The notes: generated by a model from the sequence alone, not told the origin. A stretch of DNA of 64,000 bases from Paenibacillus sp. JJ-223 (GCF_927798175.1 NZ_CAKMMP010000002.1:186001-250000); one strand, 5' to 3'; positions 26,747 through 36,813 are shown, counted from the first letter of the stretch. A program made the numbers and translations.

Positions 26747-27502
26747 ATGGACCATAACATGAATGACATGCAAATGATGCAGATGAACCATGAAGCCGCC
26801 ACCATCTCCTACCTGTGGCTGATGATCGGGGGCATAGCCTTGCTGCTGGCTATCGCAGCCTACGTTTGGGCGTTTCGAATCAAAGGCTCCGTAATGGCGC
26901 ATTCCAAGAAACAGGAGCGGGCAGCGATTAAGAAAAAAAGCCGTTCCATCCGACTGGCAGCCCATATTACACTGGCGGCATCGCTAATTTTGATGGGGGT
27001 ATACGCTCTTCAAGGAGCGAATACGAAATACGACGTTTCCGATCTGGGCGCAAACGCCGATATCGAAGTCACTAACGATGCTTATTATGGCGCAGAGCAT
27101 ACGGAAGATCCTATTTCATACGAGATGAACATACCCACTTCGGGACCGCACAATCCTCATGACATCAAGTTTGGATTCTATACCGATTTTCCGGGGTATC
27201 CTTATCTCGTCCATAATCTGGAGCATGGGGATATCATTATTTATTACCGTGAAGACGCAAGCGAGATGATCAAGGAACATCTCAAATATTTCGCCAACTT
27301 CCGCAAGGCTGGTTCCGGCATCCTCGCCGTGCCCAACCAAGATATTCCGGAAGGGAGCGAGTTCGTCGTCACCGCCTGGACCAAAACGATGAACTTGCCC
27401 GCATATGACGAAGCCAAAATCGGCACGTTCATTAACCGCTATATCAACCAGGGACCGGAGAAAATCCCCCCTTCCGTTCGGCAAGGCGGCGGAACCATGT
27501 AA
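26747..27502 (+). CDS. DUF3105 domain membrane-anchored protein
   Basis: A 251-residue protein with a Met/His/Asp-rich N terminus (MDHNMNDMQMMQMNH), two membrane helices (about residues 18-40 and 65-85) and a C-terminal DUF3105 domain with YPYLVHNLEHGDIIIYY and a WTK-x-MNLPAYDEAKIGTFINRYINQGPE ending. GAGGA precedes the ATG at 26747. The His-rich pair HNLEHG is the family hallmark and could bind metal. The function of DUF3105 is unknown. A terminator follows. Confidence 0.8.
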   Translation: MDHNMNDMQMMQMNHEAATISYLWLMIGGIALLLAIAAYVWAFRIKGSVMAHSKKQERAAIKKKSRSIRLAAHITLAASLILMGVYALQGANTKYDVSDLGANADIEVTNDAYYGAEHTEDPISYEMNIPTSGPHNPHDIKFGFYTDFPGYPYLVHNLEHGDIIIYYREDASEMIKEHLKYFANFRKAGSGILAVPNQDIPEGSEFVVTAWTKTMNLPAYDEAKIGTFINRYINQGPEKIPPSVRQGGGTM

Positions 27503-27534
27503 TACGGCAGCAAGCGCAGACCGACTCAATTTTT

Positions 27535-27588
27535 AAAAAAAGCCGCACAGCACCGAAATAAAATTCCGGCCTGTTGCGGCTTTCTTTT
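27535..27588. terminator. Bidirectional intrinsic terminator
   Basis: Arms AAAGCCGCACAG and CTGTTGCGGCTTT with an inner CCG/CGG pair and A7/T-rich flanks. It serves the DUF3105 gene on the plus strand and the nucleoside hydrolase gene on the minus strand. Confidence 0.85.
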
Positions 27589-27627
27589 ATGAATGTCATG
27601 ACATGGTGCGCTGTGGCAGCGCAGTAA

Positions 27628-28581
27628 TTAATAACGCTGCGGAGCAGCCTTTTTGCCCAGGTCGGTCATGTATGTGAAGAATGCTTCAGGGTCCGTGTCA
27701 TAGACGAGCTGTACCGGACGTCCGTCCGCTTGCTCTACCGTACGGCCTTGGCTCGGACCATCCGGAATCACGACGCAGTTGACCGTTTTTTTCTTCACGA
27801 TATCTTCGCGTCCCACGGAAGCCGTTGTTAACACGTCCCACAGATAGTACGTGGAGTTCGTCTCGCTGTACACAAGCGGCGGACATCCTGCATAACAGTT
27901 GCCGATGAAATCCACGCCTTCATAGCGGCGTTCGGAAGCCCAGCGTTTGCGCACGGCTGGCGTCAGCGGCACTTTGTTCGTACTTTCCAGTGCCACCAGG
28001 TCGATCTGGATGCTGCTCTCCCATACGCGGTAAGCTGCCTCCGGATCCCAGAAGACGTTCCATTCCGCGGTGCCGTCGTGTTCAGGCTCCTCGACGTTCC
28101 CTTTTTCGAATGTGCCACCCATCCATACGAGCTTCTCGATTTTCTCTTCGATGTCCGGTGCTTCATCCAAAGCGCGTGCCAGGTCGGTCAGCGGGCCGGT
28201 AAAGAGCAGGAGCGTCTTGCCTTCCGTATTGCGTACTTTTTCAATCAAATGTTTATGGGCAGGAATGGTGGACAGCGGTGCTTCCATCTTTCCGGATTCG
28301 TTCAGAATCGGCAATGCATCTACATAAAATGAGTGCAATCTCCACGCCGCAGGGAACGGGTTTTTCCCTCTGGAATTGGATTTCGAAACTTCGATCTCAT
28401 ACGAACCGAAACGGTCGATGATTTTGCGGCTCGCATCGGTCGCCGGCTCCAGATATCCGTCTGCCGGAATTACCGATACCCCGGTTACGTGTACATTGTC
28501 CATTTGCAAAAGCATAAACAATGAAACGAGGTCGTCCACGCCGCCGTCATGGTTAAAGTAAACATTCAACTTGTTGGTCAT
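27628..28581 (-). CDS. Second nucleoside hydrolase family protein
   Basis: A 317-residue IUNH-family protein. The signature near the N terminus reads NHDGGVDDL where DxDxGxDDA is usual, so the first Asp is replaced by Asn while the other three acidic residues remain. The central MGGTFEKGNVEEPEHDGTAEWN and the following DPEAAYRV fit the family. The late His-Asp of typical members is replaced here by a YYLWDVLTTAS segment, so its substrate preference may differ. ATG at 28581 has AGGAAGG upstream. Not joined to the purine operon 3 kb away. Confidence 0.85.
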   Translation of the reverse strand: MTNKLNVYFNHDGGVDDLVSLFMLLQMDNVHVTGVSVIPADGYLEPATDASRKIIDRFGSYEIEVSKSNSRGKNPFPAAWRLHSFYVDALPILNESGKMEAPLSTIPAHKHLIEKVRNTEGKTLLLFTGPLTDLARALDEAPDIEEKIEKLVWMGGTFEKGNVEEPEHDGTAEWNVFWDPEAAYRVWESSIQIDLVALESTNKVPLTPAVRKRWASERRYEGVDFIGNCYAGCPPLVYSETNSTYYLWDVLTTASVGREDIVKKKTVNCVVIPDGPSQGRTVEQADGRPVQLVYDTDPEAFFTYMTDLGKKAAPQRY

Positions 28582-28688
28582 TGCTTGTTTTTCATCCTTC
28601 CTCTGGTGTCCCATTGATGTTGAACAGGTCCGTCCGCCCTAGCCGACGTTACCTCTATTATGTCCCAAAACCCATGCGCGCGTAAACC

Positions 28689-30923
28689 TTAGACGGACTC
28701 GGTCTGCTTCTCTCGTGCTTTCTCGGGTACGGGAACGTACCTGCCGGGCCAGAAGGACCATTTGCCGAGCAGCGTCGTAATCGCAGGGACCAGGAAAGGC
28801 CTTACGAGGAACGTATCCAGCAGCACGCCCGCTGCGGTAATGATGCCGAACTGCACCAGCACCTGAATTGGAAGCGTTGCAAGCACGGCAAACGTGCCGG
28901 CCAGAATAAGCCCGGCGGACGTGATCACTGACCCGGTCTCTCCCACGCCTTCCTTGATCGCCTGGCGAAGAGGCATCGTTTTGCGTTTTTGCCAGATGCT
29001 CGAAATCATGAAAATGTTGTAGTCCTCGCCGAGCGCCACCAGGAAAACGAACGAATACAGCGGGATTGCGCCCTGAATGGCATCTGCGCCTAGGCCGTAA
29101 TGAATGATTAGCCAGCCCAGCCCCAGGGCCGAGAAATAGGACAGAACCACCGTCAGGATCAGGTACGCCGTAGCCACGACTGAACGCAGGTATAACAGCA
29201 GCAACAGCGTAATCATGCCGATGACGACCGGAATGATGATGCGTGCATCGCGTTCACCGGCCGTTTCGATGTCATATTGCTCTGCCGTCTGGCCGTGGAT
29301 CCATACGCGGCTGGACGAACCGTCGACTCCGGCGTCGGTCAGTGCCTGTTCCGCAGTTGCCCGGAGATCCGGAATATGCTGCATGGCTTCCATCGAATAC
29401 GGATTCAGATTGAATTCGACGTCGTACCCCGTCATGTTGGCGTTCTCGGCCCCTTGCTGCGGTTCGCCAACCTTGCTCACATAATCAAGGGCCTCCAGCC
29501 GCTGCTTCAATTCCGTATTTTTGCCTCCGGCATCGACGATCACCTTCGCCGGAGCAAGCTCCCCTTGCGAAAATTGTTCGCCGATGATCGTAAAACCTTC
29601 GCGGGAAGGCACGTCTTCCGGGAAGGAGGACAACAAGTCATACGTGAATTTGATTTGACTGGAGAAGGATGCAAGCCCCCCCAGGAGCACCAGTGTGACG
29701 ATCAGAACCGTCCAAGGCTTCGTGATCACTGTGCGGCCGATCCAGCTTTCCCGGATTTTGCGCGGTGCTGGAGCCGGTTTGCCTTTTTTGCGGGCCCGTT
29801 CGGCCTCCATCTCATGCGTGCGCGGAACGAACGGATAGAACGAACCCCGCCCAAAGATGGCCAGCAGCGCCGGTACCAGCGTCAGGCTTGCGATAAACAT
29901 AATGAAGATGGACAAACTGAAAGGAACGGCAAAACGTTGGTATGCCCCGTATTCGGCCAACAGCAGCACCAGCAGCGCCGCCACAACCGTGAACCCGCTC
30001 ATCGCAATCGCGCCGGAAGAACCAGTGATGGCTTGGAAGAGTGCTTTTCGTTTGTCCGGTTCATGATACAGGATTTGGCGGAATCTTGAAATGAGGAACA
30101 GACAATAATCCGTACCTGCGCCGAACAGCAGCACGGTCATGATCGAGATGGACTGCGCGTCCACCGTAATCCAGCCTTTGTCGGCCATGAAGCCCAAAAT
30201 CGGGCTGGTTACCATATAGGCGAAACCTACCGCAATAATCGGAATGATCGCGAGCACTGGCGAACGATAGATCAGAAGCAGCAGCACGAGCACAAGAAGT
30301 ACCGTTGCGATGAGCAGCGACACGTCCGCCGACGCAAACAGGCCGCTCGCATCGATCGAAATGCCAACCGGGCCGGTCACGCGTGCACTCAGCGTTCCAT
30401 TCGAATCGTCAACGGCCACCGTGAATGGGTTGCTGCCGAAAATATCCTCGGTTTTCCGTTCCAGCCCTTTAATGCCTTCCTTGAGCTGACCGGAGTCTGC
30501 CGTCTCATTGAAAAACAGCGGCATTACGAGTGTGCTGCCGTCTTCAGACAACTGCCCTTTGATCGCCTGCGGCGGCAGTTGATACAGCGGAACGACGGTT
30601 TGCTGCTGTTCCACCGGGTCCTGGTCCAGCCGCTCGGTCAATGCCTGAATCTGTTCAATCTGCCGATCCGTCAGGCCGCCGGCTTGATGCCACACAATCA
30701 ATGCGGGCAGTCCTTGCCCGCCCGGAAATTCCCGCCCGGCAACGGCAGCTGCCTGCACCGAAGGCTTCGATTCGTCCAGATCCTGTGCGTTGTTTGTTTC
30801 ACGATCGCCTACTGCCGGCCATATAACCCCTAGCAGCACAGCTACAACAATCCATACCACCAAGGTGATCCATTTACTTCGTTTGCCCGCAACAAAACGG
30901 CCGTAGCCTGAACCTTCCTGCAT
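28689..30923 (-). CDS. MMPL family transporter (RND superfamily exporter)
   Basis: A 744-residue protein with two repeats of a six-helix membrane unit (about residues 175-385 and 520-725), each preceded by a large extracytoplasmic loop. The GAGTDYCLFLISRFRQ and ALGEDYNIFMISSIWQ segments carry the Asp-Tyr pair of MMPL proton relays. Members export lipids or drugs. It resembles YdfJ/YdgH-type proteins of Bacillus. The divergent TetR gene at 31135 is the likely regulator. Confidence 0.9.
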   Translation of the reverse strand: MQEGSGYGRFVAGKRSKWITLVVWIVVAVLLGVIWPAVGDRETNNAQDLDESKPSVQAAAVAGREFPGGQGLPALIVWHQAGGLTDRQIEQIQALTERLDQDPVEQQQTVVPLYQLPPQAIKGQLSEDGSTLVMPLFFNETADSGQLKEGIKGLERKTEDIFGSNPFTVAVDDSNGTLSARVTGPVGISIDASGLFASADVSLLIATVLLVLVLLLLIYRSPVLAIIPIIAVGFAYMVTSPILGFMADKGWITVDAQSISIMTVLLFGAGTDYCLFLISRFRQILYHEPDKRKALFQAITGSSGAIAMSGFTVVAALLVLLLAEYGAYQRFAVPFSLSIFIMFIASLTLVPALLAIFGRGSFYPFVPRTHEMEAERARKKGKPAPAPRKIRESWIGRTVITKPWTVLIVTLVLLGGLASFSSQIKFTYDLLSSFPEDVPSREGFTIIGEQFSQGELAPAKVIVDAGGKNTELKQRLEALDYVSKVGEPQQGAENANMTGYDVEFNLNPYSMEAMQHIPDLRATAEQALTDAGVDGSSSRVWIHGQTAEQYDIETAGERDARIIIPVVIGMITLLLLLYLRSVVATAYLILTVVLSYFSALGLGWLIIHYGLGADAIQGAIPLYSFVFLVALGEDYNIFMISSIWQKRKTMPLRQAIKEGVGETGSVITSAGLILAGTFAVLATLPIQVLVQFGIITAAGVLLDTFLVRPFLVPAITTLLGKWSFWPGRYVPVPEKAREKQTESV

Positions 30924-30986
30924 GTTTGTTTCATCTCCTTTATTTCAGCAGCGTATGACCGTATGTGTGAAAAATCATAGAAATGA

Positions 30987-30995
30987 ACCGTCGGT
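30987..30995. promoter_or_regulatory. Short palindrome in the mmpL-tetR intergenic region
   Basis: ACCG-T-CGGT, with near-symmetric flanks (ATGA before, TCAT after). It lies 64 bases before the exporter start and 140 before the tetR start. A TetR site here would suit both genes, but the match is short. Confidence 0.3.
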
Positions 30996-31134
30996 CATCG
31001 TACAATCGAATTAATTATATATACCGGAAGGTTAATTATGCAATTGATATTTTTGTGAACGCCGTTGCCTATACTTTACCGTCCGGAACATGTACAATCT
31101 AATGATGCATAATCCCATGGAAAGAGGTATCTCC

Positions 31135-31758
31135 ATGAGCAAAAAATCAAATCCTGCCCGTACGCCGGGCAGGCCAAAGGCAAATGCGGAACAGGCATCT
31201 GCCCGCACGAAAATATTGGCGACTGCGTCCCGGTTGTTTATGGAATACGGTTATGAACCGGTCTCTTTGCAACAGATCGCATCCTTATGCGGCGTGACGA
31301 AAGCGTCGATCTATTACCATTTCTCCAGCAAACCCGGCCTGTTCACCGTGGCCATCACCCATATGATGGCCATGGGCATGGAGCAGACCGCCCTTCGACT
31401 GGATGCTCCCGGTACGCTGCGTGAACGGCTGGAAAGCATCGCTGAAGCCAAAATGCAGCGCTCCCATGTCGATACGGAAACGATGATGCGAGAGGCGGAA
31501 ACGTACCTCGATCCGGACCAACTGCAGCAAATCCGCGAGGCCGAAACCCGCATTTTCCAAGTGCTGGCCACCCACTTTGAGCGGGAAATGCAGATCGGTT
31601 ATTTGCGCCGGAGCAATCCGCTGCTGCTGGCACAGGCTTTTACCTCCCTGCTGATGCTGGCCAACCGCGAGGACGTTCGCAGCATGCACGAGAATATTGC
31701 CGACCTGGCACGGGAGCTGGTGAACCTGTTTCTGGAGGGAGCCGCTCAACAAGCGTGA
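31135..31758 (+). CDS. TetR family transcriptional regulator
   Basis: A 207-residue regulator. The N-terminal helix-turn-helix spans about residues 25-70 (ASRLFMEYGYEPVSLQQIA, then CGVTKASIYYHFSSK), preceded by a basic Pro-rich tail (TPGRPKANAEQ). The C-terminal ligand domain is all-helical. ATG at 31135 follows AAAGAGG. Divergent from the MMPL exporter, which it probably represses until an inducer binds. Confidence 0.9.
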   Translation: MSKKSNPARTPGRPKANAEQASARTKILATASRLFMEYGYEPVSLQQIASLCGVTKASIYYHFSSKPGLFTVAITHMMAMGMEQTALRLDAPGTLRERLESIAEAKMQRSHVDTETMMREAETYLDPDQLQQIREAETRIFQVLATHFEREMQIGYLRRSNPLLLAQAFTSLLMLANREDVRSMHENIADLARELVNLFLEGAAQQA

Positions 31759-31967
31759 ATCCCTCCCCAGCCCTTCGCCCGTGTCGTTATCCCTGGCACA
31801 CCCCGCTCGATACTAATCCGGGGAGGCTTATAATGCACTCTTTTCCTGTCGATCAACTTCTTCTGTAGAAGATGAACAAAACGCTATATTTTCAAATGTA
31901 TAACAATGGTCTATAATCGGTGTTACCCGAATCAAACCGAACCTTGCATAGTGGAGGGGGATCAGCA

Positions 31968-32546
31968 ATGACCGATACAAAACCAACGAAAGCGCGCATT
32001 CCACGTCTGCTTGAGACGGAGCGCATCTATCTGCGTCCATTTGAACCGACCGATGTGGATGCGTATTTCCCTAGTCTGTTCGACGAGGAAATGCGCAGGC
32101 TGACCGGCACGCAGGGCAGCTTTACCCATCAGCAGGTGGAACGATTCGTGGAGGAGGCTTCGCAGGACGGCTCCCGAATCATGCTGCTCATCTGCCTGCA
32201 GGATACCGACGAAATGATCGGCGAGATCGCCTTGATGGATATGCATGCCAAAAACCGAAGCGGCCACATCCGCATCGCCATCGACAGTGCGGCGCATCAG
32301 GGCAAAGGCTACGGAACCGAAGCCATGAAGCTCCTGCTGGACTACGGCTTCGGCATCTGCAATCTGCACCGGATCGAGCTTGAAGTTTATGCGTTCAACG
32401 ATCGGGCTATTCGTACGTATGAGAAGCTCGGTTTTAAGCGCGAGGGCGTGAGAAGGGATGTGCTGTTCTACAATCATCGGTATCACGACGCCATTCTGAT
32501 GAGCATGTTGGAAGAAGAGTTCCGCGAACGATATGTACGTGCCTGA
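31968..32546 (+). CDS. GNAT family N-acetyltransferase
   Basis: A 192-residue acetyltransferase of the RimJ/SpeG type: ETERIYLRPFEPTDVDAYF at the start, the acetyl-CoA loop HQGKGYGTEAMKLLL (about residues 110-124), and FNDRAIRTYEKLGFKREG near the end. ATG at 31968 has GGAGGGGG. The acceptor (ribosomal protein, polyamine or other) cannot be told. Single gene with its own terminator; TATAAT at 31829-31834 may belong to its promoter. Confidence 0.88.
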   Translation: MTDTKPTKARIPRLLETERIYLRPFEPTDVDAYFPSLFDEEMRRLTGTQGSFTHQQVERFVEEASQDGSRIMLLICLQDTDEMIGEIALMDMHAKNRSGHIRIAIDSAAHQGKGYGTEAMKLLLDYGFGICNLHRIELEVYAFNDRAIRTYEKLGFKREGVRRDVLFYNHRYHDAILMSMLEEEFRERYVRA

Positions 32547-32574
32547 TATGTACTTCCATCGAACTCTGAAAAAG

Positions 32575-32614
32575 AAAAAACCGAGATCGGCGTAATTCCG
32601 ACCTCGGTTTTTTT
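32575..32614. terminator. Bidirectional intrinsic terminator
   Basis: Arms AAAAAACCGAG and CTCGGTTTTTT with an inner TCGG/CCGA pair. It sits between the converging GNAT and ABC exporter genes. Confidence 0.9.
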
Positions 32615-32641
32615 GATGTTGCTTGCAGTGTATGCCTGGCT

Positions 32642-34525
32642 CTACACCGCTTGCGGTTGTTCCTCCGCAAACTGGCTGTTGTACAGATCGGCGTAGAAGC
32701 CCTGTTTTTCCATCAACGCTTCGTGGTTGCCCTGCTCGATCACGTTCCCGTGGTCCATCACCAGAATCAGGTCCGCTCCGCGAATCGTAGACAAACGGTG
32801 GGCAATGACAAAGCTGGTGCGGTCCTTCATCAGATCGTTCATCGCTTTCTGGATGAATACCTCGGTGCGCGTATCGACGCTGCTCGTTGCTTCGTCTAGA
32901 ATCAGGATGGACGGATTCGCGAGAATCGCTCTTGCAATGGTCAGCAGCTGCTTCTGCCCTTGGGAGATGTTCGATGCGTCCTCGTTCAGCACCGTGTCAT
33001 ATCCATCCGGCAGCGTGCGGATAAAGTGGTCGGCATGCGCGGCAACCGCGGCACGCACAATATCGTCTTCCGTGGCCCCCTCTTTGCCGTAGGCAATGTT
33101 GTCACGGATCGTGCCGTTGAACAGCCACGTATCCTGAAGCACCATGCCGAACATGCTGCGCAGCTGGCCGCGTTCCATGTCGCGAATGTCCACGCCGTCA
33201 ATAGCGATGCGCCCATCCTGGATTTCGTAGAAACGCATCAGGAGATTGATCAGCGTCGTTTTCCCGGCGCCGGTCGGTCCCACGATGGCCACCGTCTGTC
33301 CTGGCGCAACATCGATGTTCATGTTGCGGATGAGCGGCGCATCGGCTTTGTAGCCGAAATTCACGCCCTGGAACGTGACCGCGCCTCTAGGCTGTTTCAG
33401 CTGCGCAGGTTGGCTGGTTTCCGGAACTTCTTCCTCTTCGTCCAACAGCTCGAACACCCGCTCTGCCGAAGCAATCGTGGATTGGATGATGTTCGAAATG
33501 TTCGCGATCTGGTTGATCGGCTGCGTGAATTGACGCGAATATTGCGTAAAGGCCAAAATGTCCCCGATGGAAATCGAACCGCGGGTGACGAAAATGCCGC
33601 CCACCACACAGATCAATACATATCCCAGGTTACCTACAAAACTCATGAGCGGCATGATGATACCCGAAATGAACTGAGCCTTCCAACCGGAAGCGTACAA
33701 TTCTTCATTGATTTTTTCGAACTGCGCCACAGACTGCTCTTCCCGTCCGAACGCTTTGACGACTTTGTGGCCTGTGTACATTTCCTCTACATGGCCATTC
33801 AATTCGCCGAGCGATTTTTGCTGGCCGGCAAAGTGTTTCTGGGAACGGGACGCCACCGCAATGACCACGATCATGCTCAGCGGCAGCGTCAGTACCGTGA
33901 TCAACGTCATCCATGGGCTGATCGTCAGCATCATGATAATGACGCCGACCACCGTCACAACCGATGTAATGAACTGGGCCAAACTTTGTTGAAGCGTATT
34001 ACTGATGTTGTCCACGTCATTGGTTGCACGGCTCAACGTTTCCCCATGCGTGCGGGAGTCGAAATATTTGAGCGGCAAACGGCCGATCTTTGCACTAATC
34101 TGTTCGCGCATATCGTACACGACTCGTTGAGCGACGCCAGCCATCAGATATTGTTGAACATACATAAAGGCTGCACTGAACAGATACAAACCAAGCAGCA
34201 AATACAACACTTTCATCAAGGCAGGAAAATCAACGCCACCGCCCTGAATTCCTGTCATAATCGCAATCGCGCCCTGGGCCAAAATATCCGTTCCTTCCGC
34301 CATGACCTTCGGGCTGATGATGCCGAACACGGTGCTCAGAATCGCTGTAACGAGCACGCCAAGAAGCCGATAGCGATGAGGTTTAAGATATTGGATCAGC
34401 CGACGCATCGTACCCTTGAAGTCTTTGGCCTTTTCACCCGGAGGACGCATGCCCATGCCGGGACCCGGGCCGGGATGCCTCGGTCCTGCCGCAGGACGTG
34501 CGTTGTTCGATGGACGTTCACTCAT
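32642..34525 (-). CDS. ABC exporter half-transporter, second subunit
   Basis: A 627-residue fused membrane/ATPase protein: a Pro/Gly-rich N-terminal tail of about 35 residues, six membrane helices (about residues 50-345), then Walker A GPTGAGKTT, a variant signature ISQGQKQL, Walker B ILILDEATSSVD with catalytic Glu, and an H-loop His (IAHRLSTI). It resembles B. subtilis YfiC. It overlaps the other half-transporter by 4 bases and pairs with it as a heterodimer, in which this subunit brings the complete Walker B site. Confidence 0.9.
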   Translation of the reverse strand: MSERPSNNARPAAGPRHPGPGPGMGMRPPGEKAKDFKGTMRRLIQYLKPHRYRLLGVLVTAILSTVFGIISPKVMAEGTDILAQGAIAIMTGIQGGGVDFPALMKVLYLLLGLYLFSAAFMYVQQYLMAGVAQRVVYDMREQISAKIGRLPLKYFDSRTHGETLSRATNDVDNISNTLQQSLAQFITSVVTVVGVIIMMLTISPWMTLITVLTLPLSMIVVIAVASRSQKHFAGQQKSLGELNGHVEEMYTGHKVVKAFGREEQSVAQFEKINEELYASGWKAQFISGIIMPLMSFVGNLGYVLICVVGGIFVTRGSISIGDILAFTQYSRQFTQPINQIANISNIIQSTIASAERVFELLDEEEEVPETSQPAQLKQPRGAVTFQGVNFGYKADAPLIRNMNIDVAPGQTVAIVGPTGAGKTTLINLLMRFYEIQDGRIAIDGVDIRDMERGQLRSMFGMVLQDTWLFNGTIRDNIAYGKEGATEDDIVRAAVAAHADHFIRTLPDGYDTVLNEDASNISQGQKQLLTIARAILANPSILILDEATSSVDTRTEVFIQKAMNDLMKDRTSFVIAHRLSTIRGADLILVMDHGNVIEQGNHEALMEKQGFYADLYNSQFAEEQPQAV

Positions 34526-36249
34526 GCGATCTCCTCCTCTGTCAGCTGGGAAGATACAATTTCACGGTACACTTCATTGTTCTCCAGCAGTTCCTGATGC
34601 GTTCCTGAACCTACGATTTTACCTTCGTCCATGACGAGGATGCGGTCTGCATCCATCACGGTGCTTACGCGTTGGGCCACGATAATGACCGCAGCCTCTT
34701 TCGTCTCTGATTTCAAGGCTGCGCGAAGCCGGGCATCCGTTTTGAAATCAAGCGCCGAGAAGCTGTCGTCGAAAATGTAAATTTCCGGACGACGTACAAG
34801 TGCGCGAGCGATGGACAAACGCTGCTTTTGTCCCCCCGAAACGTTATTCCCGCCTTGGGCAATCAGGCTTTCGTAGCCATCCTTCATTTCGGAAATAAAG
34901 TTCTCGGCCTGGGCGATCCGGGCTGCATGCTCCACTTCCTCCATCGAAGCGTCCTCTTTGCCGTGACGGATGTTTTCCGCAATCGTTCCGGTAAACAGAA
35001 CCGCCTTTTGCGGAACAAAGCCGATTTTGGATCTCAGCTGCTCCTGCGTGAGTTCGCGCACATCCGTGCCATTCACACGGACATGCCCCTCTGTCACATC
35101 ATAAAACCGGGGAATGAGACTGAGCAGCGTCGTTTTGCCTGACCCGGTACCACCGATAATCGCCGTTGTTTCACCTGGACGAGCCGTAAACGAAATGCCC
35201 GACAATGCCGCATTCTCTGCTCCCGGATAACGGAAGGTCACGTTGTCAAACTCGATGGTGCCCTGCTCTGAGCCCATGCTGCGCGGCTGCGACGGATCTT
35301 CCAATTCCGGCTGCATTTCCAATACCTCGTTGATCCGCTCTGCGGAAGCCGAAGCCCGCGGAATCATGACGAAAATGATGGATACCATAATCAGCGAGAA
35401 CATAATCTGCATCGCGTATTGGACAAAGGCAATCAACGAACCGATATCCATGCTTCCGCTGTCGATGCGCTGCCCGCCAAAGAACAAGATGGCAATCATG
35501 GAGAAATTCATGACCAGCATCATGACAGGCATCAGCGTAGCCATCAAGACGTTTACCTTAATGGAGATGTCTCTGAGATCGGTATTTGCGTTGTTGAAAC
35601 GTTGGCGTTCATGTTCCCCTCGGTTAAAGGAACGTACGACCCGGATGCCGGTTAACTGCTCCCGCAGCACCAGGTTCAACCGATCCAGCTTTTTCTGGAT
35701 TTGCTTGAACAGCGGCAATCCCTTGGCACCGATCAGCGCGATGGCTCCGGCCAGCACGGGCAGCACGACCAGGAAGATCGTAGACAGCTTGGCGTCCTGG
35801 GAAATGGCCATGAAAATGCCGCCGATGCTCATGAGCGGCGCCATGATCATCATGCGCAGCATCATGGTCAACACGTTCTGCACCTGCGTGATGTCATTGG
35901 TGGTACGGGTAATGAGCGATGCCGTACCCAACTTGTCGAATTCCTGCAGCGAGAAGTTCTCGACATGGCGGAACACCCTGCTGCGCAGCTGTTTGGCAAA
36001 GCCGCCAGCCGTCTTGGAGGAAAGGTAGCTCGCCGTTACGGAGGCTGCGGTTCCGCCGATGGCAATGACCAGCATCCAGCCTCCGATTTTCCAGATATAA
36101 GGCACGTCGCCTTTGACGATACCATCGTTCACAATGTCCGCCATCAGGGTCGGCAGGTACAGTTCAGCAAGCGACTGCAGCAGCACCAACCCGACGATAA
36201 AAAAAATGGGGATCCGATACGGCTTCAGCATGCGAAACAATTTCATCAT
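34522..36249 (-). CDS. ABC exporter half-transporter, first subunit with degenerate Walker B
   Basis: A 575-residue half-transporter: six membrane helices (about residues 15-310), Walker A GGTGSGKTT, canonical signature VSGGQKQR, and Walker B IYIFDDSFSALD, where Asp replaces the catalytic Glu; the H-loop position reads VAQRVST with Gln for His. These changes are typical of the weak-ATPase subunit of heterodimeric exporters (YfiB, BmrC, LmrC). ATG at 36249 follows AGGAG by 10 bases and overlaps the marR stop. The substrate is unknown. Confidence 0.9.
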   Translation of the reverse strand: MMKLFRMLKPYRIPIFFIVGLVLLQSLAELYLPTLMADIVNDGIVKGDVPYIWKIGGWMLVIAIGGTAASVTASYLSSKTAGGFAKQLRSRVFRHVENFSLQEFDKLGTASLITRTTNDITQVQNVLTMMLRMMIMAPLMSIGGIFMAISQDAKLSTIFLVVLPVLAGAIALIGAKGLPLFKQIQKKLDRLNLVLREQLTGIRVVRSFNRGEHERQRFNNANTDLRDISIKVNVLMATLMPVMMLVMNFSMIAILFFGGQRIDSGSMDIGSLIAFVQYAMQIMFSLIMVSIIFVMIPRASASAERINEVLEMQPELEDPSQPRSMGSEQGTIEFDNVTFRYPGAENAALSGISFTARPGETTAIIGGTGSGKTTLLSLIPRFYDVTEGHVRVNGTDVRELTQEQLRSKIGFVPQKAVLFTGTIAENIRHGKEDASMEEVEHAARIAQAENFISEMKDGYESLIAQGGNNVSGGQKQRLSIARALVRRPEIYIFDDSFSALDFKTDARLRAALKSETKEAAVIIVAQRVSTVMDADRILVMDEGKIVGSGTHQELLENNEVYREIVSSQLTEEEIA

Positions 36250-36791
36250 GGCTTATCATCTCCTTGGTCGTTGGACTGTTCCGTCTGAACGGACTTCAAT
36301 GTATCGAAAAAGCTGTACACCTTGGTCAACAATTCGGCCAATTGCAAGCTGTCTTCCTCCCCCAAATGTGCGACGAGTTTGTTGAAAATCTCCATTCGTT
36401 CTTCATGCGCCGCCTGGATAATCTTACGGCCCGCTTCCGTAATCGTGATGCGTACGGCGCGCCGATCCTCCTCATCCATCGTCCGTTCAACCAGTCCCTC
36501 GTCTTCCAAGCCGCGAATCACCGGCGTGATCGTAGGCGACTTCACGCGAAGCAGCGCACTGATTTCCGATACCTTCAGTCCGCGCGGATTAGGTTCGGGA
36601 CCGCTGTCGAAATCAGGCGGATTGTCTCTCCAATCGATGCGTTCACCGGGATGCGCCCCGTGCAGCAAACAAGCCAGCACCATGATTTCGTTGTGATTTC
36701 GCCCGTGAGGCTTGTGCTGCCGCCATTTGCCTTTGTTGAATTGCATGATGGAATACAGCAGTTTGCGGGCAACCGGATCCAGACCCGTCAT
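36246..36791 (-). CDS. MarR family transcriptional regulator
   Basis: A 181-residue winged-helix regulator. The recognition region is VSEISALLRVKSPTITPVIRGLEDEGLVER, and the wing is MDEEDRRAVRITITEAG. A loop of about 25 residues (HPGERIDWRDNPPDF..) in the N-terminal part is longer than in most MarR proteins. First gene of an operon with two ABC half-transporters, overlapping the next by 4 bases. A near-consensus promoter and a 15-base palindrome lie upstream, which fits repression of its own operon. Confidence 0.92.
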   Translation of the reverse strand: MTGLDPVARKLLYSIMQFNKGKWRQHKPHGRNHNEIMVLACLLHGAHPGERIDWRDNPPDFDSGPEPNPRGLKVSEISALLRVKSPTITPVIRGLEDEGLVERTMDEEDRRAVRITITEAGRKIIQAAHEERMEIFNKLVAHLGEEDSLQLAELLTKVYSFFDTLKSVQTEQSNDQGDDKP

Positions 36792-36813
36792 ATGTCTCCC
36801 TCCTTCTTAGGGC

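Noticed and set aside
32960-34597. A 545-codon frame opposite the ABC half-transporter gene.
   Set aside because: Antisense to a clear ABC exporter gene, with a His/Arg/Asp-rich composition and no domain.
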